Shown: positions 1-8,299 of the stretch, in pieces
How the letters are laid out: every line of letters begins with the position of its first letter
Numbering within the stretch: position 1 is the first letter of the stretch
Source of the DNA: Fodinibacter sp963747405
Lineage (GTDB): Bacteria; Actinomycetota; Actinomycetes; Actinomycetales; Dermatophilaceae
Direction of reading: 5' to 3'
Length of the DNA: 64,000 nucleotides
Assembly: GCA_963747405.1 (NCBI GenBank)
Contig: CAVVFG010000019.1
Location: forward strand, 202,268-266,267
The notes under the pieces: model-generated
The model's database searches: none
The model's input: the letters and a program-made list of their open reading frames with translations, nothing else
What the model was told of the DNA's origin: nothing
Translations under genes and position numbers: made by a program

Positions 1-83
1 GAGTCCACGAGGCGCAGCGCAGGGTGCAGGCGACGGAGCAGCGCGAGCAGATCCGGGCCAGTGTCCACGCCATCGTGCGATGA
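1..83 (+). CDS. C-terminal end of an unidentified protein (partial)
   Basis: An open frame enters from the left edge and ends at a TGA. The last 26 residues (VHEAQRRVQA... ending HAIVR) are rich in Gln, Arg and Glu and look helical, perhaps coiled coil. A strong hairpin terminator follows 18 bases after the stop, which supports a real gene end. The fragment is too short to assign a family. The frame is inferred from the stop and terminator, not from homology. Confidence 0.45.
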   Translation, partial: VHEAQRRVQATEQREQIRASVHAIVR

Positions 84-101
84 GACCCACGCCTGACCAG
101 C

Positions 102-134
102 GCACCGCCCCCGACCCCACGTCGGGGGCGGTGC
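102..134 (+). terminator. Perfect hairpin terminator
   Basis: A 14-bp perfect inverted repeat (GCACCGCCCCCGAC and its complement) encloses a 5-base loop. No T-run follows, which is usual for GC-rich actinobacterial terminators. It closes the partial gene at the left edge and isolates the next gene. Confidence 0.75.
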
Positions 135-222
135 CGTCTGCCGGGGCCGGGACACCACCGCCGGTGCGTGAGCGCGACGTCTGGCGTGCCGTCGCGGCGA
201 ACCTGCTGGCTACCCTGAGGCC

Positions 223-795
223 ATGGTCACGCTGACGATCGCCCAGGACCCCACGGCCGACCGCGTCCTGTCGCAGGACCCGTTCGCCCTGCTCACCGGG
301 ATGCTGCTCGACCAGCAGTTCCCCATGGAGCGCGCCTTCGCCGGACCGGCCAAGGTCCTCGAACGCTTCGGCACCCTCGACCCCGGCGCGCTCGCCACGG
401 CCGACCCCGAGGCGTTCGCCGACCTGTGTGCCACGCCGCCGGCCATCCACCGCTACGGGCGCTCGATGGCTGCCCGGATCCAGGCGCTGGCCGCCGTCGT
501 TCGCGACAGCTACGGAGGTGACGCCTCCGCCATCTGGCGCGACGCCGCCACCGGCGCCGAGCTCGTCAGCCGGCTCAAGGCGCTGCCCGGGTTCGGTGAG
601 CAGAAGGCCCGCATCTTCACCGCACTGCTCGGCAAGCAGCTCGGGGTCAGGCCGCAGGGCTGGGCGCAGGCGTGTGGCGCCTATGCCGAGGAGGGCTCCT
701 ACCGGTCCGTCGCCGACGTCGTCGATGCCGACTCCCTGCAGAAGGTGCGAGACTTCAAGAAGGCCGCCAAGGCGGCGGCGCGCAGCGAGGGGTGA
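223..795 (+). CDS. HhH-GPD-type base excision DNA repair protein
   Basis: This 190-residue cytosolic protein carries a helix-hairpin-helix signature, LPGFGEQKA, at residues 121-129, as in the HhH-GPD glycosylase superfamily. It is shorter than Nth or MutY and has no Cys4 iron-sulfur cluster at the C-terminus. It matches the small actinobacterial HhH-GPD proteins annotated as base excision repair enzymes of unproven substrate. I cannot confirm the catalytic Lys/Asp pair by eye. The ATG start follows a terminator by about 90 bases, so the gene probably has its own promoter. The next gene follows 5 bases after the stop and is likely cotranscribed. Confidence 0.8.
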   Translation: MVTLTIAQDPTADRVLSQDPFALLTGMLLDQQFPMERAFAGPAKVLERFGTLDPGALATADPEAFADLCATPPAIHRYGRSMAARIQALAAVVRDSYGGDASAIWRDAATGAELVSRLKALPGFGEQKARIFTALLGKQLGVRPQGWAQACGAYAEEGSYRSVADVVDADSLQKVRDFKKAAKAAARSEG

Positions 796-800
796 GCGCG

Positions 801-1019
801 ATGGGTGAGCACGGCGCGGAGGCCGGCCACGCGGCACCCGGACCACGCCCGGTGTGCGCGACGTGCGGCACCACGCCGGCGGACGACGACGCCGCCGCAC
901 TGGCCCGGATCAGCTGGGCGCGCGGCACCGAGAACGGCCGGGACGTGTGGACCTGTGCCACCTGCAGCCGCACGCACCTGCGCAGCATCGAGGGCAAGCT
1001 CGACTCCGCCTGGTGGTGA
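801..1019 (+). CDS. Small zinc-ribbon protein
   Basis: This 72-residue protein has two CxxC pairs (CATC near residue 19 and CATC near residue 51) spaced as in a treble-clef or zinc-ribbon fold. The segment between them is acidic and the end is SAWW. It is probably a single zinc site that binds protein or nucleic acid; nothing shows a specific partner. I chose the ATG because GAGGGG lies 8 bases upstream. An in-frame GTG nine bases earlier would overlap the preceding stop as GTGA and is a real alternative. The gene lies directly downstream of the HhH-GPD gene, so a link with DNA repair is possible but is only context. Confidence 0.65.
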   Translation: MGEHGAEAGHAAPGPRPVCATCGTTPADDDAAALARISWARGTENGRDVWTCATCSRTHLRSIEGKLDSAWW

Positions 1020-1043
1020 CCGGTCCGGCCGGCGGCCTCGACG

Positions 1044-2384
1044 TCAGGCTGCGGGAGGCGGCGGGAGCCGGGCCTCGTCGATGGCCGGCAGGTAGGCGCA
1101 GACCATCTCGCGCAGCGGCACCGTGCCGCCGACCTGGCTGAGCACCCCGATCCCGCCGAGCCAGACCCGGTGGATGAGCAGGTACTCCGGGGGGAGGTTG
1201 AGCTTGAGGCCGACGAGGAACTGCGGTCGCCGGGGGTCCTGCAGCGTGGCGGCCGCCCCCCGCAACCACTCGCGGGTGGGGGTGAACTCCTCGTGCAGCA
1301 GGGGTTCGACCAGCGGGGTCAGGTAGGCGAGCAGCGCGTCCGGGTCGATGTCGACGCCCGTGCGGATGAAGCCCTCCTCGCGCAGCACGGCCTCCAGCGC
1401 GACGGCGTCACCCGCGAGTGCCTCGGTGAGCACCCGACCCAGTGAGGTGGGCAGCCCGTGCGGCAGCCGGTTGACCGCTCCGAAGTCGAGCACCCCGAGC
1501 CGGCCGTCCTGGGTGATCCGGAAGTTGCCCGGGTGCGGGTCGGCGTGCAGGAGGCGGGCGCGGTTCGGCCCACGGAGCAGGAACTCGAAGTAGAGGGTGG
1601 CTGCCTCGTCGCGCTCCTCCCGGGTGCCGTCGGCGATGATCCGCGACAGCGGCGTGCCGTCGACCCACTCGGTGACGAGCACGTGGTGCGAGTCGACGAG
1701 CACGTCGGGCACCAGCACGTCGTCGTCGTCGCGGAAGGCCGTGGCGAAGTGTCGCTGGTAGCGCGCCTCGAGGTGGTAGTCGAGCTCCTCGCTCATCCGC
1801 GCCTTGAGCTCGTCCATGATCGGCTTGACGTCGATGCCGGGTAACCACGACCCGGCCATCCTCGCCACCCGCGAGATCTGGTTGAGGTCGGACATCAGGG
1901 CCTCGGCCGCGCCGGGGTACTGGATCTTCACGGCGACCTCGCGCCCGTCGCGCCAGACCCCCTTGTGCACCTGGCCGATCGACGCGGCGGCGGCCGGCAC
2001 GTCGTCGAACTCGACGAGCTTGGTGCTCGCCCAGCGCGGTCCGAGCTCGCGGGCCAGGATCTCGTGCACCCGGTCGGCCCCCATCGGCGGGCCGGACTCC
2101 TGCAGCTTGGTGAGGGTCGCGCGGTACGGCCCGGCGAGCTCCTCGGGCATCGCGGCCTCCATGACCGACAGGGCCTGGCCGAACTTCATCGCCCCGCCCT
2201 TGAGCTGGCCGAGCACCGAGAAGAGCTGCTCGGCGGTGCGCGCCTGCAGCTCGGCGGCGACGGCCTCGGCGGGACGGCCCCCGACCCGCTTCCCGACTCC
2301 GAGGGCGGCTCGTCCGGCGTGCCCGAGGGGCAGGCCGACGAGCTTGGCGGTCCGGGCTATCGAGCCTCGGGGGATGTCGGTCAC
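1044..2384 (-). CDS. AarF/ABC1/UbiB family atypical protein kinase
   Basis: The 446-residue protein shows the hallmarks of the UbiB/ABC1 family: the KxGQ motif (KFGQ, residues 67-70), an Ala-rich loop before SIGQVH, the nucleotide-site Lys in VAVKIQYPG, the catalytic loop HADPHPGNF and the metal-binding LDFG. In proteobacteria and eukaryotes these ATPase-like kinases support ubiquinone synthesis. Actinobacteria use menaquinone, so the role here is unknown and probably concerns membrane lipid or quinone handling. No membrane span is obvious. The GTG start overlaps the stop of the upstream ThiF-like gene by 4 bases (GTGA), so the two are translationally coupled. Confidence 0.85.
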   Translation of the reverse strand: MTDIPRGSIARTAKLVGLPLGHAGRAALGVGKRVGGRPAEAVAAELQARTAEQLFSVLGQLKGGAMKFGQALSVMEAAMPEELAGPYRATLTKLQESGPPMGADRVHEILARELGPRWASTKLVEFDDVPAAAASIGQVHKGVWRDGREVAVKIQYPGAAEALMSDLNQISRVARMAGSWLPGIDVKPIMDELKARMSEELDYHLEARYQRHFATAFRDDDDVLVPDVLVDSHHVLVTEWVDGTPLSRIIADGTREERDEAATLYFEFLLRGPNRARLLHADPHPGNFRITQDGRLGVLDFGAVNRLPHGLPTSLGRVLTEALAGDAVALEAVLREEGFIRTGVDIDPDALLAYLTPLVEPLLHEEFTPTREWLRGAAATLQDPRRPQFLVGLKLNLPPEYLLIHRVWLGGIGVLSQVGGTVPLREMVCAYLPAIDEARLPPPPAA

Positions 2385-2914
2385 CCCGCCATTGTCACTG
2401 ACGCGCAGGCGCAGTCCGGCCGCACCTTCCACAGGCGGTGCGTCACGGCCACCTCGTCAAGGCCGATCTCGGTCGAGATCCCGCCCAGCGAGGTGTCGCC
2501 ACGCAGCGTCGCCAGTACCGTCACGGTGGTGACCGCCGCGGCCAGCACGGCCGTCCCGGCGGGCACCGACCCCACCCCGCTGACCCGGCCGGCCGGCCAG
2601 GCCGGACCGGCGCAGCGCAGGCAGGCGGTGCGCCCGGGCAGCACGAGCGGGCCCACGACGACACCGGTGTCGGCGAGCACGACCGGGAGGTGGGCGATGC
2701 CCCGGGCCTGCCACGGCGCCCCGGCCCACGAGGGGCTGCGCCCCTCGGCGACGATGACGACCGCCGACGGCAGCGCGGTACGGTCGGCCAGGGCCAGCTC
2801 GGCCCCGTCGGCCGCGTGCCGGCCGCCGCGCACGTGCACGTCGCAGCGGCGCAGCTGGGCGAGCACCTCGTCGGCCAGCGGGCCCCAGCCGTCGACCACC
2901 ACGAGACCGTCCAC
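2381..2914 (-). CDS. Truncated ThiF/E1-like protein
   Basis: About 177 residues start from a GTG that has AAGGGG 6 bases upstream. The features I recognise are those of ThiF-like E1 proteins and cyclodehydratase partner domains: PGRTACLRC with a CxxC in the middle, and PDCACAS at the end. The four Cys could form the usual structural zinc site. The ATP-binding GxGxxG Rossmann loop of full-length E1 enzymes is not visible. The protein is also roughly half to two-thirds of the usual ThiF length. It may therefore have lost adenylation and act as a binding subunit. It is coupled to the UbiB-like kinase by a GTGA overlap. Family assignment is moderate only. Confidence 0.5.
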   Translation of the reverse strand: MDGLVVVDGWGPLADEVLAQLRRCDVHVRGGRHAADGAELALADRTALPSAVVIVAEGRSPSWAGAPWQARGIAHLPVVLADTGVVVGPLVLPGRTACLRCAGPAWPAGRVSGVGSVPAGTAVLAAAVTTVTVLATLRGDTSLGGISTEIGLDEVAVTHRLWKVRPDCACASVTMAG

Positions 2915-3011
2915 CGGCACCCCCTTGCATCCCACCGTCGCGACGCAGCCATCCTGCCGCGCGCCCACCTCCAGCGGCGGCCATCCACAGCCCCACCAGC
3001 CCCCCGAACGG

Positions 3012-3047
3012 CGAACGGCCCCGATCCCGCGGGATCGGGGCCGTTCG
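3012..3047 (-). terminator. 36-bp perfect palindromic terminator
   Basis: Two exact 18-base half sites meet with no spacer (CGAACGGCCCCGATCCCG and its complement), so the RNA hairpin would need a tight loop of about 4 bases. It lies 15 bases past the DUF5679 stop and upstream of the ThiF-like gene, and so separates those two minus-strand units. Confidence 0.75.
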
Positions 3048-3062
3048 GCTCGAGACCGGTGG

Positions 3063-3224
3063 TCAGGCCTTGCCGAGGATGCGGTTGAGGTTGGTGCCGC
3101 ACACCGGGCAGACGCCCTTGGCCATCCGGCGCCCGTTGTCGGAGACGACCACATTGCCCTCGGCCTCCCGCTTCTCCTTGCACTTCACGCAGTAGAACTC
3201 GCCCTTGTAGGTCTCGTCAGCCAT
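3063..3224 (-). CDS. DUF5679 zinc-ribbon protein
   Basis: This 53-residue protein has FYCVKCKEK near the start and VCPVCGTN near the end, two CxxC knuckles typical of the DUF5679 family that is nearly universal in Actinobacteria. Between them lies a basic stretch with NGRRMAKG, reminiscent of small RNA- or ribosome-associated zinc ribbons. The function of the family is not established. The start is fixed by a good ribosome site (AAGGAG, 7 bases upstream). The frame stays open for another 55 codons upstream, but that part is Arg/Pro/Ala-rich shadow sequence. A 36-bp palindrome terminates the gene. Confidence 0.9.
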   Translation of the reverse strand: MADETYKGEFYCVKCKEKREAEGNVVVSDNGRRMAKGVCPVCGTNLNRILGKA

Positions 3225-3426
3225 GAACGTTCTCCTTGTCGTCGACCGCGGCGGCGCGCCGGGTCGATGCCTCTGGTGCCGCCACTGCGGCGGGGACGCC
3301 ACAACCCTAGCCACGGCGCAGCACGATCGCCCCCGTGACGCGCCCGCGTCGACGCACGCCCGGCGCACCCGGAGCCACACCCGTACCATCCGCCACTCCC
3401 GGTGGTCACCGCCCTAGGCTCGCCCC

Positions 3427-3996
3427 GTGAGCAGCGACGACGTCGAGGTCCGGCGCAGCCGCCGCCGGCGGCGCACGGTGAGCGCCTACCGTGACGGCGA
3501 GCGCACCGTGGTGCTCATCCCGGCCTCGTTCAGCGCCGCCGAGGAGGAGCGCTGGGTGGAGCGGATGCTGGCCCGGCTGGGGGCGGGCGAGCGCCGTCGC
3601 GAGCCCTCCGACGCCGCCCTGGCCGCTCGCGCCGAGACACTGTCGCGTCGCTACCTCGGTGGGCACTCCCGTCCGACGAGCGTGCGGTGGGTGTCGACGA
3701 TGGGCCGGCGCTGGGCCTCGTGCACCCCGGCGGAGGGCACCATCCGGGTCTCCGACCGCCTGCGCGACGTGCCCGACCACGTGCTCGACTACGTGCTGCT
3801 CCACGAGCTCGCCCACCTGCTCGTGCCCGGCCACGGCCCCGCCTTCTGGCGCCTGCTGGCGTCCTACCCGCATCTGGAGCGGTCGCGGGGCTTCCTCGAC
3901 GGGCTCGCCCACGCCGAGGGGCTGCCACCCGACACCGACGGCGCGGACCCGGTCGACGGCGGCTCAGCCGAGCCCGAGAGCCCGTCGGGCGGCTGA
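3427..3996 (+). CDS. M48-family / YgjP-like zinc metallopeptidase
   Basis: The 189-residue protein has the zinc-binding HELAH motif at residues 126-130 and a third potential His ligand in GHGPAFW at 136. This is the arrangement of the DUF45/YgjP (SprT-like, WLM) metal-dependent hydrolases often labelled M48 family in actinobacteria. The N-terminus is strongly Arg-rich (SRRRRR) and could bind nucleic acid. No signal peptide or membrane segment is seen, so it is probably cytosolic. The substrate is unknown. Its last 33 bases overlap the end of the convergent Nudix gene. Confidence 0.8.
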   Translation: MSSDDVEVRRSRRRRRTVSAYRDGERTVVLIPASFSAAEEERWVERMLARLGAGERRREPSDAALAARAETLSRRYLGGHSRPTSVRWVSTMGRRWASCTPAEGTIRVSDRLRDVPDHVLDYVLLHELAHLLVPGHGPAFWRLLASYPHLERSRGFLDGLAHAEGLPPDTDGADPVDGGSAEPESPSGG

Positions 3997-4584
3997 CACC
4001 AGCGGCACGAGCTCGCCGCGGGTTCCCTCCGGCAGGGCCTCGGCCGGCCACCACCGCACGTCGTGGGACTCGGCGCTGACGACCGCCCGCACGCCCACCG
4101 GAGCCACGGCGGCGAAGCGCACGTCGAGGTGCTCGCGGCAGGCGCCGAACGACCCGACCAGCGTGTGCCGGTCGAGCTGCACGGGGTGGGGCAGCGGCTC
4201 CAGCCCGCCGATGCCGGACTCCTCGCGGCCTTCCCGCCGGGCGGCAGCCCAAACCGAGCGGTCACCGGCCTCGAGGTGGCCGCCGAACTGGAACCACTCG
4301 CCGGCCTTGCGGTGCAGGGTGAGCAGCACTCGCTCACCGGCGGTGTCGAGCACCACACAGGACGCCGTGAGGTGCGCCGGAGGCCCGGCCTTCGCGACGG
4401 CGTCGGGGTGGGCTGCGAGGTGGTCGAGGTAGGCGCGCCGCAGCCGCTCCTGCCCGGCGCCGGGCGCTGCCCACCCCTGGAGCACGTCCACGGCGTCGGT
4501 GTGCAGGGCCGCGAAGGCCGTCACCACGCCGGGGTCGGGCACCGCCCGCACCGGGCTCGTCGGCCCGGGTCCGGCATCGCTCAC
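3964..4584 (-). CDS. Nudix hydrolase
   Basis: The 206-residue protein contains a Nudix box variant running from GGHLEAGD to REGREESGI, with the catalytic EE pair intact. Nudix enzymes hydrolyse nucleoside diphosphates linked to another moiety; the substrate cannot be read from sequence. The GTG start overlaps the stop of the DUF2342 gene by 4 bases, so the pair is an operon. The 45 codons upstream of this GTG are low-quality Arg-rich shadow. The 3' end overlaps the M48 gene on the other strand by 33 bases. Confidence 0.85.
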   Translation of the reverse strand: MSDAGPGPTSPVRAVPDPGVVTAFAALHTDAVDVLQGWAAPGAGQERLRRAYLDHLAAHPDAVAKAGPPAHLTASCVVLDTAGERVLLTLHRKAGEWFQFGGHLEAGDRSVWAAARREGREESGIGGLEPLPHPVQLDRHTLVGSFGACREHLDVRFAAVAPVGVRAVVSAESHDVRWWPAEALPEGTRGELVPLVSAARRALGLG

Positions 4585-5957
4585 GCGTCGCGCTCGCCGC
4601 GCAGCAGGGCGTCGAGGGCGGCATCCATGTCGTCGGTCTCGGGCCGGGCCGTGCTCTCGACATAGCCCAGCGGGTCGTCGAGATCGGTGGCGCCCGGTGC
4701 CAGGTCGGGATGCCGCCACGCGCCGTCGCGGGCACCCGGGCCGCCGGAGTCCTCGAGTGCCGCGAACAGGTTGGCGGCGTCGCGCAGCCGCCGCGGACGC
4801 AGCTCGAGGCCGACGAGCGCCCCGAAGGCCTTCTCGGCCGGCCCGCCGGTGGCCCGGCGCCGGCGCACGGCCTCACCGAGGGCGTCGGCCTGTGGGAGGT
4901 GTGGCCGGGTGGCCCGGTCGGCGACGATGTCGACCCAGCCCTCGACCAGGGCGAGCAGGGTCTCGAGGCGGGCCAGGGCGGCCTGCTGCGACGGGGAGTG
5001 CTGGGGCGCGAACAGCCGGCCCTGGAGCGCCTGCTGCACGGCCTCGGGGTCGCTGGGGTCGATCGAGCCCAGGGCCTCCTCGATGGCACCGGTGTCGATG
5101 CTGATGTCGGAGGCGTAGTCGCGCACCGCGGCGAGCAGGGCCGGGGCGAGCCAGGGCACCGCACCGAACAGCCGCACCCGGGCGACCTCCCGCACGGCGA
5201 GGTAGAGGCGCGCCTGTGGCTCGTCGACCTCGAGCCCTGCGGCGAACTCGCGCACGGCGGCCGGCATCAGCACGACGGTCGGCGCGGCCACCAGGGGCAG
5301 CGAGACCTCGCAGCCGGTGAGCACCTCGGCGGCGAGCGTGCCGGTGCCCTGCCCCAGCTGCATCGAGAACATCGACCCGTGCATCCGGCGGAGCATCGGC
5401 CCGGCCTGGTCGAGCATGCCCGCCGGCAACCCGGTCTCGGCGGCGTCCCCGAGCTCTGCGAGCTGTCCGAGCTGCCCTTCCAGCGCCGAGCCGACGGCGT
5501 CGGTCACCCCCGCAGCCACCGGCTCCACGAGGTCGGTCCACACCGGCATGGTGGCCTCGACCCACTCGGCCCGGCTCCAGGCCGCGCCGGTGAGCCCGGG
5601 CGTGGTGAGGTCGGTGACGGCATCGAGCCACATGCCCGCCACCTGGACGGCCTCGGTGGCGGCCCGGGCGTCGGCGGCGCTCACGAGCGAGTCGCCTGCG
5701 GCGGCCACGGTCTTGCGCGCGATGTCGGTAGCCATGACCACGTTGACGGCGGTGTCGCCCTCCGGTGCCGCGAACATCGCCTGCACCTGCCCCATGACCA
5801 TCTCGAGCATCTGGGGGTCGACCTTGTCGAGCCCCATGCCCTGCATCATCGAGGCGAGCTCGGGCGGGACGTCACCGCCGGTGAGGCCGCGCAGCAGCTG
5901 CTCGATCTCCGCGGGCAGGCGCGGTGTGTCGTCGTCGTCGGGCTGGGAGTCGCTCAC
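4581..5957 (-). CDS. DUF2342 (zinc-dependent metalloprotease-like) family protein
   Basis: The 458-residue protein belongs to the actinobacterial DUF2342 family commonly named zinc-dependent metalloprotease or putative hydrolase. The recognisable parts are an acidic N-terminus, the MMQGMGLD region, the MHGSMFSMQLGQ segment, PTVVLMPAAVREFAAGL and the RLFGAVPWL block. From memory, most relatives have REAAH before RLF; here the sequence reads REVAR, so one proposed metal-ligand His is missing. The GTG start has GAGGAGA about 6 bases upstream. It is coupled to the Nudix gene and divergent from moaE. Protease activity is not demonstrated by anything visible. Confidence 0.75.
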   Translation of the reverse strand: MSDSQPDDDDTPRLPAEIEQLLRGLTGGDVPPELASMMQGMGLDKVDPQMLEMVMGQVQAMFAAPEGDTAVNVVMATDIARKTVAAAGDSLVSAADARAATEAVQVAGMWLDAVTDLTTPGLTGAAWSRAEWVEATMPVWTDLVEPVAAGVTDAVGSALEGQLGQLAELGDAAETGLPAGMLDQAGPMLRRMHGSMFSMQLGQGTGTLAAEVLTGCEVSLPLVAAPTVVLMPAAVREFAAGLEVDEPQARLYLAVREVARVRLFGAVPWLAPALLAAVRDYASDISIDTGAIEEALGSIDPSDPEAVQQALQGRLFAPQHSPSQQAALARLETLLALVEGWVDIVADRATRPHLPQADALGEAVRRRRATGGPAEKAFGALVGLELRPRRLRDAANLFAALEDSGGPGARDGAWRHPDLAPGATDLDDPLGYVESTARPETDDMDAALDALLRGERDA

Positions 5958-6054
5958 GCCGGTCTCCTCGCGAGGGGTGAGAGGATGTGGTCTCGATACA
6001 GCCAACCACGATCCGGCCCGGAAGGTTCCGCCGGATGCGTTCCCGAGGAGCCCC

Positions 6055-6489
6055 ATGCCGACCGACCACGACCCGGTCGCGCTCGTCGCGCTGCGTGACC
6101 AGCCGCTGTCCGTCGACGAGGTGCTCGACGCCGTGCGTCACCCGACCTGCGGTGGCATCGCGCTCTTCGTCGGCGTCGTGCGCGACCACGACCACGGCGA
6201 CCCGGTCACCTCGCTCGACTACGAGGCCCACCCGAGCGCCGTCGAGACCATGCGTCGCACCTGCGCCGACGTGCTGGAGCGGTCGCAGGCCGTGCACGTC
6301 GCCGCCGTACACCGCACCGGCGCCCTCACCGTCGGCGACCTGGCCGTCGTCGTCGCGGCAGCCGCACCCCACCGGGGTCAGGCCTTCGACGCGTGCCGCG
6401 ACCTCATCGACACCCTCAAGGCCGACACCCCGATCTGGAAGCACCAGCGGCTCGGCGACGGTTCCACCGAGTGGGTGGGACTGCCGTGA
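6055..6489 (+). CDS. moaE: Molybdopterin synthase catalytic subunit MoaE
   Basis: MoaE transfers sulfur from thiocarboxylated MoaD to precursor Z to make molybdopterin. The 144 residues show the family pattern: GGIALFVGVVRD (about 33-44), the HRTG motif near 86-89 and the active-site stretch LKADTPIWKHQ, with Lys122 and Lys129 matching the catalytic lysines. No moaD, moaA or moaC lies in this window, so the pathway is completed elsewhere. The start ATG has GAGGAG 4 bases upstream. The stop overlaps the next gene as GTGA. Molybdenum cofactor enzymes are therefore expected in this organism. Confidence 0.93.
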   Translation: MPTDHDPVALVALRDQPLSVDEVLDAVRHPTCGGIALFVGVVRDHDHGDPVTSLDYEAHPSAVETMRRTCADVLERSQAVHVAAVHRTGALTVGDLAVVVAAAAPHRGQAFDACRDLIDTLKADTPIWKHQRLGDGSTEWVGLP

Positions 6490-7643
6490 GCACGCCGGCG
6501 CACGGCGTGCTGCCCGGCGACGCGGACTCCGACACCGACATGGAGACGCGCGGCACGCACGATCGGCGGGACGGCCGCGCAGGAGGCCCGCAGTCCTCCC
6601 GGCCCGGCCTGCTGGCGGGGGTGCTCCTGACCGCCACCTTCGTCATGATCACGCTCGCCGCGGCCCTGACCTTCGTCGGGCTGCCGTACGTCGTGATGTC
6701 ACCGGGCCCGGCCACCAACATCCTGGGCACCGTCGACGACAAGCCGCTGCTGTCGATCAAGGGCGCCCGCACCTACCCCACGAGCGGCACTTTGGACTTC
6801 ACGACCGTGAGCGTCGACGGCGGCCCCGGGGTGCGGGTCACCGTCTACGACCTGGCGCAGGCCTGGCTCAGCGGCTCGCAGGAGATCCTCCCGGAGGAGC
6901 AGGTGTTCCCGCCCCAGCAGACCGAGCAGGACGCCCAGGAGGAGGGGGCCGCCGAGATGGCCGGCTCGCAGAGCGTCGCCACGGCGACCGCGCTGCGAGC
7001 GGTGGGGAAGAAGGTCCCGGAGATGGTCGTCATCGCAGAGGTCCCCGACGGCAGCCCCAGCGAGGGCATCTTCCAGCCCGACGACGTGCTCGTCACCGTC
7101 GACGGCGACCCCGCGTCGTCCTCGGACGCCGTGCGCGACGCCGTGCGGCGCCACCAGCCGGGCGACACCTTCCCGGTGGTCGTGCGCCGTGGCGGCAAGG
7201 AGCAGACGGTGACGGCGAAGACCACCGAGGCCGGTGGCCGCACGGTCATGGGGGTCGGGCTGCGCCTCGACTACGACCTGCCGGTCGACGTGACGCTGCG
7301 CACCGGCAACGTGGGTGGGCCCTCGGCCGGGCTGATGTTCAGCCTGGCCATCTACGACGCGCTCACCCCGGGCAAGCTCACCGGCGGCAAGAAGATCGCC
7401 GGCACGGGCACGCTCGACGACGCCGGCACGGTCGGGCCGATCGGCGGCATCCGGCAGAAGCTGATCGGGGCGCGTCGGGCCGGTGCCGACTTCTTCCTGG
7501 CTCCCGCCCAGAACTGCGCCGACGTCGGCATGGACGTCCCCGAGGGGCTGCGGGTGGTCAAGGTCGCTAGCTTCGACGAGGGCCGCGCAGCGGTCACGGC
7601 GATCGGCGAGGGCAAGGCGGCATCCCTGCCGACCTGCGGCTGA
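6486..7643 (+). CDS. YlbL-type PDZ and S16 Lon-like membrane protease
   Basis: The 385-residue protein has one N-terminal membrane span (about 42-64), a PDZ domain (about 180-245) and a C-terminal Lon-type S16 peptidase domain. The catalytic dyad is visible: Ser280 in GGPSAG and Lys325 in GGIRQKL. The active site would face outside, as in Bacillus YlbL. An insert rich in Glu and Gln (about 135-160) lies before the PDZ domain. The GTG start overlaps moaE by 4 bases. A later ATG (METRG, codon 19) could also serve. Substrates are unknown; the relatives act in envelope protein turnover. Confidence 0.88.
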   Translation: MSTPAHGVLPGDADSDTDMETRGTHDRRDGRAGGPQSSRPGLLAGVLLTATFVMITLAAALTFVGLPYVVMSPGPATNILGTVDDKPLLSIKGARTYPTSGTLDFTTVSVDGGPGVRVTVYDLAQAWLSGSQEILPEEQVFPPQQTEQDAQEEGAAEMAGSQSVATATALRAVGKKVPEMVVIAEVPDGSPSEGIFQPDDVLVTVDGDPASSSDAVRDAVRRHQPGDTFPVVVRRGGKEQTVTAKTTEAGGRTVMGVGLRLDYDLPVDVTLRTGNVGGPSAGLMFSLAIYDALTPGKLTGGKKIAGTGTLDDAGTVGPIGGIRQKLIGARRAGADFFLAPAQNCADVGMDVPEGLRVVKVASFDEGRAAVTAIGEGKAASLPTCG

Positions 7644-7664
7644 GGCGCGGCCGCCCGGCGGTGC

Positions 7665-8204
7665 TCAGTCCTCGCTGAAGGTCGCCCGCAGCGCGTGCAC
7701 CAGGCCGGGAGCGATGTCCTCGCCGAGGGCCACCCGGTCGTCGGTGTCGTGGGCACGCTGGCGCAGCAGGCAGCGCGCCGCTCCGTCGCGGGTCACCGCG
7801 ACCAGCAGGCGGACGTCGGCGCGGTCGGGGTGCTCGGCGACCGCGCGCAGGGCCGCGTCGTCGTCCTCGGGAAGGTCGCGCTCAGCCTGCGGGGGCACGA
7901 CGATCCGCTCGACCGCGAGGGCACAGCCCACCACCTGGTCCGGCCAGGCGATGCGGGCCAGCAGGTCCTCCAGGCCCGGCGCGTCCGGCAGCCGGTCCTG
8001 CTCGACGGCGCTCAGCGCACCGTCGACGGTGTCGTGGGGCGCCAGCCCGCCGGCGAGCTGCGGCTCGTGCTCGAGCAGCTCGCGGGTCGGCACCAGGGCG
8101 AACAGGCGCACCGGCTGGTCCCACCCCGACCGGGCGACGTGCCGCTCGGTGTCGAGCGCGGCGAGGGTGAGGGGGTCGGTCACGGGCTGGGGTGCGTCGG
8201 TCAC
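7665..8204 (-). CDS. PPA1309 family protein
   Basis: This 179-residue cytosolic protein matches the actinobacterial PPA1309 family: ALDTERHVARSGWDQP near the start, LFALVPTRELL, and a centre reading DLLARIAWPDQVVGCALAVER. It has no recognisable catalytic motif or membrane segment. The function is not known. The GTG (VTDAPQP) is chosen because codons further upstream run into the divergent UPF0182 promoter region. It is convergent with the YlbL gene and divergent from the UPF0182 gene, with about 95 bases between starts. Confidence 0.75.
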   Translation of the reverse strand: MTDAPQPVTDPLTLAALDTERHVARSGWDQPVRLFALVPTRELLEHEPQLAGGLAPHDTVDGALSAVEQDRLPDAPGLEDLLARIAWPDQVVGCALAVERIVVPPQAERDLPEDDDAALRAVAEHPDRADVRLLVAVTRDGAARCLLRQRAHDTDDRVALGEDIAPGLVHALRATFSED

Positions 8205-8299
8205 CGGACCATGGTGCCCGATGGGGCGCGCAGGTCGCCGGGGTACATTGCTCGCCACGGTCGAGACGGGGGATCCCCGACGACGGGACGAGGAGAGTA

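Noticed and set aside
5317..6489. 390-codon frame containing MoaE
   Set aside because: The first 246 codons are antisense of the DUF2342 gene; MoaE begins at 6055.
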